DNA from: UBA2882 sp051877575 | GTDB taxonomy: Bacteria > Bacillota > Clostridia > Lachnospirales > Lachnospiraceae | DNA length: 64,000 nt | Direction of reading: 5' to 3' | Assembly (NCBI GenBank): GCA_051877575.1 | Contig: JBJEJA010000010.1 | Coordinates: forward strand, 1-64,000 | Part shown: piece after piece, positions 6,289 to 14,212 of the stretch | How the letters are laid out: each line of letters begins with the position of its first letter | Position numbering within the stretch: the stretch's first letter is position 1 | Program-made: the position numbers and the translations under genes | The notes under the pieces: generated by a model | Database searches by the model: none | What the model was told of the DNA's origin: nothing | What the model saw: the letters and a program-made list of their open reading frames with translations, nothing else

Positions 6289-6699
6289 ATGTTAAAACAG
6301 TTATCAGTCTATGCAGAAAATAAAAAAGGAAATATGCAGAGGATCACATCCATATTGGTGAAAGAAAACGTCAATATCTGGGGATCTGTAACAAATGACA
6401 GTGCGGAATACGGCATTATCCGCATGGTTGTATCCGATCCGGATCAGGCAATGACAGCATTGATTGATGCAGGTTTTCTTTGCCGTCTGACAGAGGTGAT
6501 CGGTGTGGAAATGGAAGATGAAGTCGGCAATCTGAATCAATTGCTCGGGGCATTGTCCGACAGCAATATCAATGTAGATTATACTTATTTGTCATTCAAC
6601 AGGGATTCCGGTAAACCGGTTCTGATTTTCCATGCGGAAGAAATCGGAGAAGTGGAAGACTGTATTGTAGCCAAAGGCTTTCACGTGGTGTCAAAATAA
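6289..6699 (+). CDS. Tandem ACT-domain protein
   Basis: 136 aa made of two ACT modules: residues 1-65 (LKQLSVYAENKKGNMQRITS, then NVNIWG) and 68-136. Proteins of this two-ACT, stand-alone type bind amino acids and act as regulators or sensors; the ligand is not evident. GAAGGAGAG precedes the ATG by about ten bases. It is a monocistronic unit between the FNT terminator and a convergent tRNA gene. No catalytic domain is attached, so an enzymatic role is not suggested. Confidence 0.85.
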   Translation: MLKQLSVYAENKKGNMQRITSILVKENVNIWGSVTNDSAEYGIIRMVVSDPDQAMTALIDAGFLCRLTEVIGVEMEDEVGNLNQLLGALSDSNINVDYTYLSFNRDSGKPVLIFHAEEIGEVEDCIVAKGFHVVSK

Positions 6700-6715
6700 G
6701 AACGGATACATAAAA

Positions 6716-6788
6716 TGGAGTATACGGGATTCGAACCCGTGGCCTCAACAATGCGAATGTTGCGCGCTCCCAACTGCGCTAATACCCC
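6716..6788 (-). tRNA. tRNA-Ala (anticodon CGC)
   Basis: On the minus strand a 73-nt cloverleaf is complete: acceptor GGGGTAT pairs with ATACTCC and includes the G3-U70 pair that marks alanine tRNAs; the anticodon stem CAACA/TGTTG encloses TTCGCAT, anticodon CGC reading GCG; T arm ACGGG-TTCGAAT-CCCGT. The 3' CCA is not encoded (TTTT follows the discriminator A). It stands alone, convergent with the ACT gene. Confidence 0.97.
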
Positions 6789-6818
6789 TTAAGCGGCTGT
6801 GCCTTTGCTACGTTAGTC

Positions 6819-6846
6819 ATTATATCACGCAAAATATAAAAATCAA
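6819..6846 (-). promoter_or_regulatory. Promoter of tRNA-Ala
   Basis: On the minus strand TTGATT (6846-6841), 16 bases, TATAAT (6824-6819), about 30 bases upstream of the mature tRNA 5' end. Confidence 0.7.
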
Positions 6847-6891
6847 GCGGTGAAATGACAAGGAGTTAAGATAGTGTAAAGATTTTAAATG

Positions 6892-6918
6892 GCATTCATT
6901 TTTTGAATGCTGTTTTTC
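6892..6918 (+). terminator. Hairpin with T tract ahead of the Mrp-like operon
   Basis: GCATTCA (6892-6898), five T loop, TGAATGC (6904-6910), then TGTTTTTC. It could stop read-through from the left or act as an attenuator in the operon leader. Confidence 0.5.
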
Positions 6919-6981
6919 TTGTGATTTACAAATGATTGGTGTAGAATAATCAGTTGGAAATGAGAAAGGAAGGAAATACTT

Positions 6982-7458
6982 ATGTATATACTGTTTTTCT
7001 TGTGCTGGGTCATTTTTAATGGACAGCTTACGCTTGAAATAGGAATCATCGGCATATTTGTAGCTGCCCTGTTGTATGCTTTTATTTGTAAGTTTATGGA
7101 TTGGAGTTTTCGCAAGGATATCCATATGATGCAGTATGCAATTTTTATGGTTGGATATCTGTTTGTGTTGATATGGGAAATTATAAAGGCAAATATGGAT
7201 ACCATGAAAATGATATTCACATCAAAATATGAGAGAGAGCCGGTGCTGGTAACCTTCCATACCAAAATAAAATCGCCGGTGCTGAGGGTGCTGTTGGCGA
7301 ATTCCATTACGCTGACACCGGGGACCATTACGGTCTCTTTAGAGGATGATACCTATGTGGTTCATGCGCTGGACAAAGATTTTGCGGAAGGAATCGAGGA
7401 TTCGGTTTTTGTACGGATGCTGGAGAAAGCGGAAAGGATTGGGAAAAAAGATGAGTAG
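6982..7458 (+). CDS. mrpE: Mrp/Mbh-type antiporter subunit E
   Basis: 158 aa, two to three N-terminal membrane helices followed by a cytosolic beta-rich domain with the family pattern LANSITLTPGTITVSL near residues 107-122. MrpE (MbhA in membrane-bound hydrogenases) is a small structural subunit of multisubunit Na+/H+ antiporters. It opens a ten-gene operon; GGAAGG precedes the ATG. The next gene starts inside its last codons (8-base overlap). Cation exchange across the cytoplasmic membrane is inferred from the family; ion specificity unknown. Confidence 0.88.
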   Translation: MYILFFLCWVIFNGQLTLEIGIIGIFVAALLYAFICKFMDWSFRKDIHMMQYAIFMVGYLFVLIWEIIKANMDTMKMIFTSKYEREPVLVTFHTKIKSPVLRVLLANSITLTPGTITVSLEDDTYVVHALDKDFAEGIEDSVFVRMLEKAERIGKKDE

Positions 7459-7804
7459 CGGAATTCAGGCTTTGGAAACAACCTATCATTTTCTGTTTGT
7501 CGGAGTTCTCATTGTACTGGGAATCATGCTGTTTTTATGCCTGATCCGGGCATGCATGGGTCCGACGGTTGCCGATCGTCTGGTGTCTGTCAATATGATG
7601 GGGACGATGGTCATGACGATCATAGCAATCCTTGCGGTTATGATGAATGAAAGTTATCTGGTTGATATTTGTATCATATATGCAATGATCAGCTTCCTTG
7701 CGGTTATTGTACTGTCTAAAGTAATTATGGGTGTACATAAGGAAGAAGAGCAACTGGAAGAAAAACAATTAGAAGAAAAAAGCAGTAAAGAGGAGGGCAA
7801 ATAG
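7451..7804 (+). CDS. mrpF: Mrp/Mbh-type antiporter subunit F
   Basis: ATG at 7451 overlaps the end of mrpE and gives 117 aa; an earlier in-frame ATG would lie deep in mrpE. Three hydrophobic helices, with the family motif RACMGPTVADRLVSVNMMGT at about residues 33-52 and YLVDICIIYAMISFL near 69-83. A charged, Glu/Lys-rich tail with repeated EEEQLEEKQLEEK closes the protein. Equivalent to MbhB. Part of the membrane arm of the complex. Confidence 0.88.
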   Translation: MSSGIQALETTYHFLFVGVLIVLGIMLFLCLIRACMGPTVADRLVSVNMMGTMVMTIIAILAVMMNESYLVDICIIYAMISFLAVIVLSKVIMGVHKEEEQLEEKQLEEKSSKEEGK

Positions 7805-7805
7805 A

Positions 7806-8132
7806 ATGGAGATTTTATTATGGGTTCGCTTTATATTGGGAACCTTGTTTCTGCTGGCGGGTATGGTGCTTTTTGTGGTGGAGATCATCAGTGTTTATAA
7901 GCTGGATTATGTATTAAACCGCATGCATGCCGCCGCTACAGGGGATACATCAGGAATTGGATTGTCCTTAATTGGTCTTATGATCTTAAACGGATTCAAT
8001 CTGACCACATTGAAATTGCTGCTTGTGGTTGTGTTTTTATGGTTTTCTTCTCCGGTTTCTTCCCATTTGATTGCCAAATTGGAAGTCGCGACTCATGAAG
8101 GAGAGGATCAGTACGGAAAGGTGGAGAAATAA
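7806..8132 (+). CDS. mrpG: Mrp/Mbh-type antiporter subunit G
   Basis: 108 aa, three hydrophobic helices. The family pattern LNRMHAAATGDTSGIGLSLI is at about residues 37-56 and PVSSHLIAK near 83-91, both typical of MrpG/MbhC. The start lies one base after the mrpF stop and the stop overlaps the next ATG by one base, so translation is tightly coupled. Confidence 0.88.
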   Translation: MEILLWVRFILGTLFLLAGMVLFVVEIISVYKLDYVLNRMHAAATGDTSGIGLSLIGLMILNGFNLTTLKLLLVVVFLWFSSPVSSHLIAKLEVATHEGEDQYGKVEK

Positions 8133-8398
8133 TGGAATATTTCATGTATATATTGCTGTTTTTCCTGGTTGTTTGTGCATTGGCAGTCAGTTTTACCAAA
8201 AACCTCCTCAACGCAGTTCTGGTTTTTATGTCCTATAGTCTGATCATGTCAATTATCTGGATCCTGTTGGAATCACCGGATCTGGCGATTACGGAAGCGG
8301 CGGTAGGTGCCGGTGTAACCAGTATCCTTTTCTTTGTTACCTTAAAGAAGATTGAAGCAATCAGAAAGGAGCATAAAGATGAGCAGGCTGAAAAGTGA
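8132..8398 (+). CDS. MbhD-like DUF4040 subunit (equivalent of a C-terminal part of MrpA)
   Basis: 88 aa, three helices, with the hallmark SPDLAITEAAVGAGVTSILF at about 48-67. In Bacillus-type Mrp this segment is fused to the C-terminus of MrpA; in archaeal membrane-bound hydrogenases it is a separate protein, MbhD. Here it is separate, so the operon follows the Mbh arrangement. Overlaps mrpG by one base and the next gene by 20 bases. Confidence 0.85.
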   Translation: MEYFMYILLFFLVVCALAVSFTKNLLNAVLVFMSYSLIMSIIWILLESPDLAITEAAVGAGVTSILFFVTLKKIEAIRKEHKDEQAEK

Positions 8399-9338
8399 TG
8401 AAGAATATGCAAAAACCGGAGCTTTTCACTTTTTCCGCTGGATGAAGGGAACGAAAGATCCTTATCTGGATGAAGTGGAAATGCAGCCGGGAGTGCCTTA
8501 TAAAGACAGCCTTACGCTGGAAGAAATCATGGCGGAAGAGCAGCAGACCATGGAAAAAGTGTATAACACCAAAGCCAATAGGTTGCTTCGGTTCTTTCAA
8601 AAGGTATATACAGTATGCTCTGTGCTGTTTTGTATTGCTTTGGCAGGGATAATGCTGGATATGGTTGCAAATCTTCCGAAACTGGAGACTGTGGACAGAC
8701 CGATCAACAATGAAGTTTCCCGGGTCTATATCGAAAATGGTATTCAGGATACGGGAGCAGTCAATATTGTAACGGGAATGATTTTGAATTACCGTGCGTT
8801 TGATACGTTTGGAGAGACCTGTGTACTCTTTATTGCCACAACCTGTGTCATGGTACTTTTAATGAAAGAAGAAGAAAAGATCCGTGCCGATCAAAGTCTG
8901 AATGACCGCCGTTATGAACCTAAGAACGATATTATTTTGCAAAAGGTGGCATTTGTTCTTGTACCGATTGTTTTTATCTTTGGCATTTATGTGATTTTAA
9001 ACGGACATCTTTCTCCGGGCGGCGGGTTCTCGGGCGGAGCCATGATCGGAGCCGGTATGATTCTGTATGTCAGCGCTTACGGGTTTGACAAAATGCAGAA
9101 ATTTTTCAATGAGAAAACCTACAAGGTAGTCAAGATTGCGGCCCTTTGTACTTATTGTGTTGTGATTACTTATTATCTGTTTATGGGTGCCAATGATTTT
9201 GACAATCATATTTCTCTGGGTGTGCCGGGAATGATTTTTTCTTCGGGTATTATTTTGTGGTTAAACATTTTTGTGGGAATAGAGGTTGCATGTACCATGT
9301 ATGCCTTCTATGCGTTGTTCAGAAGAGGAGGACTGTAA
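8379..9338 (+). CDS. MbhE-MrpB fusion-like subunit
   Basis: Start ATG 8379 is chosen because GAAAGGAGC lies six bases upstream; a TTG 27 bases earlier has none. 319 aa. Residues about 1-70 are a polar cytosolic extension; about 70-170 resemble MbhE (IVTGMILNYRAFDTFGETCV); 185-319 are the MnhB/MrpB module (four helices, GHLSPGGGFSGGAMIGAGM near 221-239). It joins two functions that are separate genes in Mbh and partly reside in MrpA in Mrp. The N-terminal polar extension is unusual. Confidence 0.85.
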   Translation: MSRLKSDEEYAKTGAFHFFRWMKGTKDPYLDEVEMQPGVPYKDSLTLEEIMAEEQQTMEKVYNTKANRLLRFFQKVYTVCSVLFCIALAGIMLDMVANLPKLETVDRPINNEVSRVYIENGIQDTGAVNIVTGMILNYRAFDTFGETCVLFIATTCVMVLLMKEEEKIRADQSLNDRRYEPKNDIILQKVAFVLVPIVFIFGIYVILNGHLSPGGGFSGGAMIGAGMILYVSAYGFDKMQKFFNEKTYKVVKIAALCTYCVVITYYLFMGANDFDNHISLGVPGMIFSSGIILWLNIFVGIEVACTMYAFYALFRRGGL

Positions 9339-9339
9339 A

Positions 9340-9714
9340 ATGTTGGACGGTTTAATAACAAATTACGGTGAAGCGGTTGCGGTTCTTCTTTTTGTTATAG
9401 GCTTTGCCAATCTCCTGTTACAGAATAATCTGATCAAAAAAATTATCGGATTGAATTTTATGGATACAGGAACTTATTTATTCCTTGCGGAGAAGGGGTA
9501 TATTGCCGGACGCATGGCGCCGATCGTTGTGGATGGAGTTCAGGATGTGAACAATTATATCAATCCGATACCCAGCGGGCTGGTATTGACCGGTATTGTT
9601 GTATCGGTATCTGTTACGGCATTGATGCTTTCTTTAACCATTCGATTGTATCAGAGATATCATACTTTGAATATGGATGAAATTTCCACAATTTTGAAAA
9701 AGGAGGAAATATAA
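9340..9714 (+). CDS. mrpC: Mrp/Mbh subunit C (NuoK-like)
   Basis: ATG 9340 sits one base after the previous stop, preceded by GAGGAGGACTG; an upstream frame extension lies inside mrpB. 124 aa, three helices, NuoK/MrpC-like: NLLLQNNLIKKIIGLNFMDT near 24-43 and INPIPSGLVLTGIVVSVSVT near 75-94. Within respiratory complex I relatives this subunit sits between the antiporter-like subunits and the rest. Confidence 0.87.
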   Translation: MLDGLITNYGEAVAVLLFVIGFANLLLQNNLIKKIIGLNFMDTGTYLFLAEKGYIAGRMAPIVVDGVQDVNNYINPIPSGLVLTGIVVSVSVTALMLSLTIRLYQRYHTLNMDEISTILKKEEI

Positions 9715-9715
9715 A

Positions 9716-11209
9716 ATGGATTTTTTGCGTAATTTTCCCTGTTTCTCCTTAATTCTTTCCATGTGTGCATCCATTATCTCTTCGGGACTGAGCGGAAAAT
9801 GGGCGAGAAGATTAAACATATTTGTGATTTCGGCCATCGGGGTAATGTCCGCATGCACGTTGTATTTTACGTTTGTGACAAACCAATGTTATATATACAA
9901 AATGGGACGTTTCTCTGCGCCCTGGGGAAACGAGATCCGTTTCGGTAATCTGGAAGCCGTTATGGCATTGTTTTTCAGTGTCATAATGCTGCTTTCTATT
10001 CTTGGCGGCAGAAAGCACTTGTTTGCAGAGGTGGATCCTTTTAAGGAAAATCTATACTATGTGCTGATCAACCTGTTGATGAGTTCTTTACTGGCTTTGA
10101 TTTATACCAATGACTTGTTTACCGCTTATGTTTTTGTGGAGATCAATACGATTTCTGCCTGCGGACTGATTATGATCCGTGAAAACGGGCATACGTTGGA
10201 AGCGGCAACACGCTACATGTTGATGAGTCTGATCGGATCCGGTCTGCTTTTGTTTGGATTGTGTATTCTGTATGATATTACGGGACATCTGCTGATGAGT
10301 AATATCAAGGAGCAGGTGTTGATTCTGGAACGGACGGGACAGTATCATATTCCGCTGGTTGTGGCAATTATTTTTATGGGTGTGGGCCTTGCGATTAAAA
10401 GTGCCTTGTTCCCTTTTCATTCGTGGCTGCCGGATTCCTACGGATATTCCACGGTTTCCAGTGCGGCGATTTTATCAAGTCTTGTCTCCAAAGGATATAT
10501 TTTCCTGCTGATCAAGATCTTTTACCGCGTTATCGGCTTTGAGATTATCGCCGAGAGCCGGTTGTTTAACGTGCTTTTTGTATTCGGTCTCTGTGGTATG
10601 ATCTTTGGCTCGTTAAGTGCCATTCGGGAGAATGATATCCGCAGAATGATTGCTTTTTCTTCTGTTGCACAGATTGGTTATATTTACATGGGCTTTGGAC
10701 TTGGAACAAAAGCCGGAATGATTGCATCCATTTTCCATATTTTTTCCCATGCGGCAACCAAGAGCATGCTGTTTATTGCGGCTGTGGGGCTGACGGATGC
10801 TTCGGGCAAGAGCAAAAAGTTTATCGATCTGACCGGAGCGGGATACCGCAATGTGATTGCGGGAGCAACCTTTACCGTCGGTTCTTTATCCATGGTAGGT
10901 GTGCCGTTGTTTTCCGGTTTTATCAGCAAGATTTTGTTTGCCCAGGCGAGTGTTTCCGTAGGGGTAAATAAGATGTTGCCTACCTTGATCGTTCTGGCAA
11001 TCAGTACGATCCTCAATGCGATTTATTTTATGAAGACCGTGGTGCGTATTTATACACCGGTGAAGTCGGATTATCCGTCCATACCATGGAAACATGATAT
11101 TTCTTATGGTGTGGTTTGTATCTGTTTTATTATCTGCAACGTAATACTTGGCATGTGTTCGGAGCCGATCGTTGATCTGATTCGCTCGGGACTTGCCATG
11201 TTTGCATAA
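9716..11209 (+). CDS. mrpD: Antiporter-like subunit 1 (MrpD/NuoN type)
   Basis: 497 aa, about 14 helices. Ion-path residues are all present: Glu in helix 5 (YVFVEINTISACG), Lys in helix 7 (LAIKSALFPFHSWLPDSYG), Lys in helix 8 (SSLVSKGYIFLL) and Lys in helix 12 (LFSGFISKILFAQ). The YGYSTVSSAA variant after the HSWLP motif places it nearest MrpD/MbhH. AAAGGAGGAAATATAAA leads to the ATG. First of four related subunits in a row. Confidence 0.87.
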   Translation: MDFLRNFPCFSLILSMCASIISSGLSGKWARRLNIFVISAIGVMSACTLYFTFVTNQCYIYKMGRFSAPWGNEIRFGNLEAVMALFFSVIMLLSILGGRKHLFAEVDPFKENLYYVLINLLMSSLLALIYTNDLFTAYVFVEINTISACGLIMIRENGHTLEAATRYMLMSLIGSGLLLFGLCILYDITGHLLMSNIKEQVLILERTGQYHIPLVVAIIFMGVGLAIKSALFPFHSWLPDSYGYSTVSSAAILSSLVSKGYIFLLIKIFYRVIGFEIIAESRLFNVLFVFGLCGMIFGSLSAIRENDIRRMIAFSSVAQIGYIYMGFGLGTKAGMIASIFHIFSHAATKSMLFIAAVGLTDASGKSKKFIDLTGAGYRNVIAGATFTVGSLSMVGVPLFSGFISKILFAQASVSVGVNKMLPTLIVLAISTILNAIYFMKTVVRIYTPVKSDYPSIPWKHDISYGVVCICFIICNVILGMCSEPIVDLIRSGLAMFA

Positions 11210-11224
11210 GGAGGGGCGAAGGAA

Positions 11225-12703
11225 ATGAATGAAAGCGTCTCATTACTGTTAGCAATTTTATTTCCGATCTTGGCGGGAACGGTGCTCCTTATTTTAAAGG
11301 AAACCGATGACCGCAGAAAGATCCTTACCTATGTGGGAGTTGTGCTGGGGATAACAGGTGTGCTTGTCATCAATGCCCTCACCACAAAGGAAACGGAAAT
11401 TGTACTGTTTGAGTTGATGGAACATGTTCCCATTGTTTTGAAACTGGACGGTTTCGGAAAACTGTTTTTAGCCATTGTGACCATTGTCTGGATCCTGGCA
11501 GGCTGTTTTTCCTTTACTTATATGAAACATGAGCATAAAGAAAAAAGATATTTCGGGTTTTATCTGGTTACCTTTGGCGTACTGGTCGGACTTGGCTGCG
11601 CGGGAAATCTGATTACCATGTATGCCTTTTATGAGTTTATGACACTGGTATCATTTCCGCTTGTCATTCACAATCAGTCCGGAGAAGCGGTTATGGCTGG
11701 CTTGAAATATTTGTTTTACTCCTTTTTCGGAGCATATATGGCTTTGTTCGGATTGTTTTTCCTGTGCCGTTATACGACGACGTTGACGTTTACGGCCGGA
11801 GGAACTTTGAACATGGAGCTGGCAGCAGGGCATGAGACACTTCTTTTGGTGGCTGCCTGTCTGATGATTGTGGGCTTTGGCGTGAAAGCGGGCATGTTTC
11901 CGCTGCACGCATGGCTTCCTACCGCACATCCGGTAGCACCGGCTCCCGCATCCGCAGCATTGTCCGGCATTATCGTCAAAGCGGGTGTGCTGGCAATTGT
12001 CCGTGTTGTTTTTTATCTGTTCGGCGCTGATTTTATCCGCGGAACATGGGTTCAGTATCTGTTTTTGACACTTTCGCTGATTACGGTGTTTATGGGTTCC
12101 ATGCTGGCATACAGGGAAAAGGTGCTGAAAAAGCGTTTGGCTTATTCCACGGTCAGCCAGCTTTCCTATATTTTGTTCGGGATTGCTTTGTTGAATCCGG
12201 TGGGATTGACAGGTTCCATGCTGCATATGATTGCGCATGCATTTATTAAATGTGCATTATTCCTATGCGCCGGTGCCATTATTTTTCAAACGGGAATTAC
12301 AAATGTGGATGACTTAAAAGGTATCGGAAAGAAGATGCCGCTAACTATCTGGTGTTTTACGATTGTATCGTTAGGTCTGATAGGCATTCCGCCCACAGGC
12401 GGCTTTATCAGCAAATGGTATCTGGCAACGGGAGCCTTGGATTCCGGCATTGCGGGATTTCAATATGCCGGTCCCATTATTTTATTGGTCAGTGCATTGT
12501 TGACGGCAGGGTATTTGCTTCCGGTTACCATCAAGGGATTTTTCCCGGGTGATGATTTTGATTATGATAAATTGGAAAAATGTGAACCCTGTAAATGGAT
12601 GACGATTCCGCTGGTCATTCTGGCAGCATTGTCGGTTGTGATCGGTATGTTTCCCAATGGGCTGCTTTCCTATATTCAGGCAATCGCAGCCGGATTGATG
12701 TAG
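11225..12703 (+). CDS. Antiporter-like subunit 2
   Basis: 492 aa, about 14 helices, related to MrpA/MrpD and NuoM. Ion-path residues retained: FYEFMTLVSFP (helix 5 Glu), GFGVKAGMFPLHAWLPTAHP (helix 7 Lys) and SGIIVKAGVL (helix 8), GGFISKWYLATG (helix 12 Lys). An acidic pair FDYDKLEKCEPCKW near the C-terminus recurs in subunit 3 (FDYDSIRDVEDPNW), so subunits 2 and 3 look like a duplication pair. Ribosome site AAGGAGGGG 15 bases before the ATG. Confidence 0.85.
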   Translation: MNESVSLLLAILFPILAGTVLLILKETDDRRKILTYVGVVLGITGVLVINALTTKETEIVLFELMEHVPIVLKLDGFGKLFLAIVTIVWILAGCFSFTYMKHEHKEKRYFGFYLVTFGVLVGLGCAGNLITMYAFYEFMTLVSFPLVIHNQSGEAVMAGLKYLFYSFFGAYMALFGLFFLCRYTTTLTFTAGGTLNMELAAGHETLLLVAACLMIVGFGVKAGMFPLHAWLPTAHPVAPAPASAALSGIIVKAGVLAIVRVVFYLFGADFIRGTWVQYLFLTLSLITVFMGSMLAYREKVLKKRLAYSTVSQLSYILFGIALLNPVGLTGSMLHMIAHAFIKCALFLCAGAIIFQTGITNVDDLKGIGKKMPLTIWCFTIVSLGLIGIPPTGGFISKWYLATGALDSGIAGFQYAGPIILLVSALLTAGYLLPVTIKGFFPGDDFDYDKLEKCEPCKWMTIPLVILAALSVVIGMFPNGLLSYIQAIAAGLM

Positions 12704-12719
12704 AGAGGAGGAATGAGAG

Positions 12720-14195
12720 ATGAATGAAGTGATGTTGCTGATAATCGTATTGTTCCCCCTTGCCGCAGGTGTTCTGATTCCGATTCTGCCTTTTAAAAAC
12801 AGAAAATGGATGATGATTTATATAGAAGCGGTTGTAGTGATCAACAGTATTCTGGTCTGGCTGCTTTTGTTTAACCGTCCGGACGGTGTTTTCACGCTGT
12901 TAAAGTTTACGGGTAATTTGTCCGTGACTTTCCATCTTGACGGGCTGGCATGTGTCTTTGCGGGACTGGTTTCCGCTTTATGGCCTCTGGCAACCTTATA
13001 TTCCTTTGAATATATGAAACATGAAGAGCACGAAAAGGTCTTCTTTATGTTTTATACCATGACTTTTGGCGTGACTCTGGGAATCGCTACCAGTGCCAAT
13101 ATTTTATCCATGTATTTCTTCTATGAATTGTTGACTTTGGTAACCACACCGCTTGTATTGCACACATTAAAACGTGAGGCGGTGCTGGCTTCCAGAACCT
13201 ATTTATATTATTCCCTTGGCGGAGCTGCCTTTGCATTCATCGGTATGATTTTTATCATTGTCTATGGCAATACGACAGACTTTGTCTACGGCGGTGTGCT
13301 GAATCTGGCAAATTATACGGGAAATGTGAATTTACTGCTGTTTATCTATGTTCTGGCCTTTATGGGCTTTGGTGTAAAGGCTGCCATTTGTCCGTTCTGC
13401 GGCTGGCTTCCCAAGGCAGGTGTGGCACCGACTCCGGTTACGGCGCTGTTGCATGCGGTAGCCGTTGTTAAATCAGGTGCTTTTGCCATTATGCGTCTTA
13501 CTTATTATTGTTTCGGAACAGACTTTTTGAAAGGGACATGGGCGCAGTACACGGTAATGTCGATTACAATCTTTACCATTGTTTTCGGTTGTTCCATGGC
13601 TGTGAGGGAAAGGCATATCAAGCGCAGACTGGCGTATTCTACGATCAGTAATTTAAGCTATATTCTGTTTGGGGTGACGATCATGACGCCTCTGGGATTG
13701 GTCGGTGCATTGACACATATGATCTGCCATGCGGTTATGAAGATTTGTTCCTTCTTCTGTGCCGGTGCCGTTATGTACAAAACCGGAAGAAGTTATGTTT
13801 ATGAGTTGGACGGTTTCGGGCGTAAGATGCCCAAAACCTTTGGGATTTTTACAGTTTCCGCTTTTGCCCTCATGGGTGTCCCGGGACTTTGCGGGTTTGT
13901 TTCCAAATTTAATCTGGCAAAGGCAGCGGTGGAAAGTGAAAATGTGTTGGCATATGTGGGTATCGGAGCATTGTTAATATCTGCAATTTTGACGGCAATT
14001 TATATGCTGACGATTGTCATTCGGGCGTTTTTCCCGAAGCAGGATTTTGATTATGATTCCATCCGGGATGTGGAAGACCCCAACTGGGTTATGCTTCTTC
14101 CGCTGTCCCTGTTTGTGGTGGGAATGGTCGTGCTCGGTCTGCATCCCCAGCCCCTGATTGAGATTTTTACTGACATTGCAAACGGGCTGTTTTAG
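12720..14195 (+). CDS. Antiporter-like subunit 3 with altered helix-7/8 motif
   Basis: 491 aa, same fold and length as subunit 2 and the same FFPKQDFDYDSI C-terminal stretch. Helix 5 Glu (FFYELLTLVTTP), helix 7 Lys (GFGVKAAICPFCGWLPKAG) and helix 12 Lys (CGFVSKFNLAKA) are present. The usual (F/L)H-x-WLP is here FCGWLP, the His replaced by Cys, and the AHP that follows is missing. The next segment VAPTPVTALLHAVAVVKSGA is NuoL-like. Either a different proton path or a specialised position in the complex is possible. Confidence 0.85.
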   Translation: MNEVMLLIIVLFPLAAGVLIPILPFKNRKWMMIYIEAVVVINSILVWLLLFNRPDGVFTLLKFTGNLSVTFHLDGLACVFAGLVSALWPLATLYSFEYMKHEEHEKVFFMFYTMTFGVTLGIATSANILSMYFFYELLTLVTTPLVLHTLKREAVLASRTYLYYSLGGAAFAFIGMIFIIVYGNTTDFVYGGVLNLANYTGNVNLLLFIYVLAFMGFGVKAAICPFCGWLPKAGVAPTPVTALLHAVAVVKSGAFAIMRLTYYCFGTDFLKGTWAQYTVMSITIFTIVFGCSMAVRERHIKRRLAYSTISNLSYILFGVTIMTPLGLVGALTHMICHAVMKICSFFCAGAVMYKTGRSYVYELDGFGRKMPKTFGIFTVSAFALMGVPGLCGFVSKFNLAKAAVESENVLAYVGIGALLISAILTAIYMLTIVIRAFFPKQDFDYDSIRDVEDPNWVMLLPLSLFVVGMVVLGLHPQPLIEIFTDIANGLF

Positions 14196-14212
14196 GAAAG
14201 GAGAGTGGAACG

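Noticed and set aside
11651..12238. 195-codon minus-strand ORF inside antiporter subunit 2
   Set aside because: Rich in His, Gln and Cys as expected for the reverse reading of membrane-protein codons; fully inside a strong gene on the other strand.
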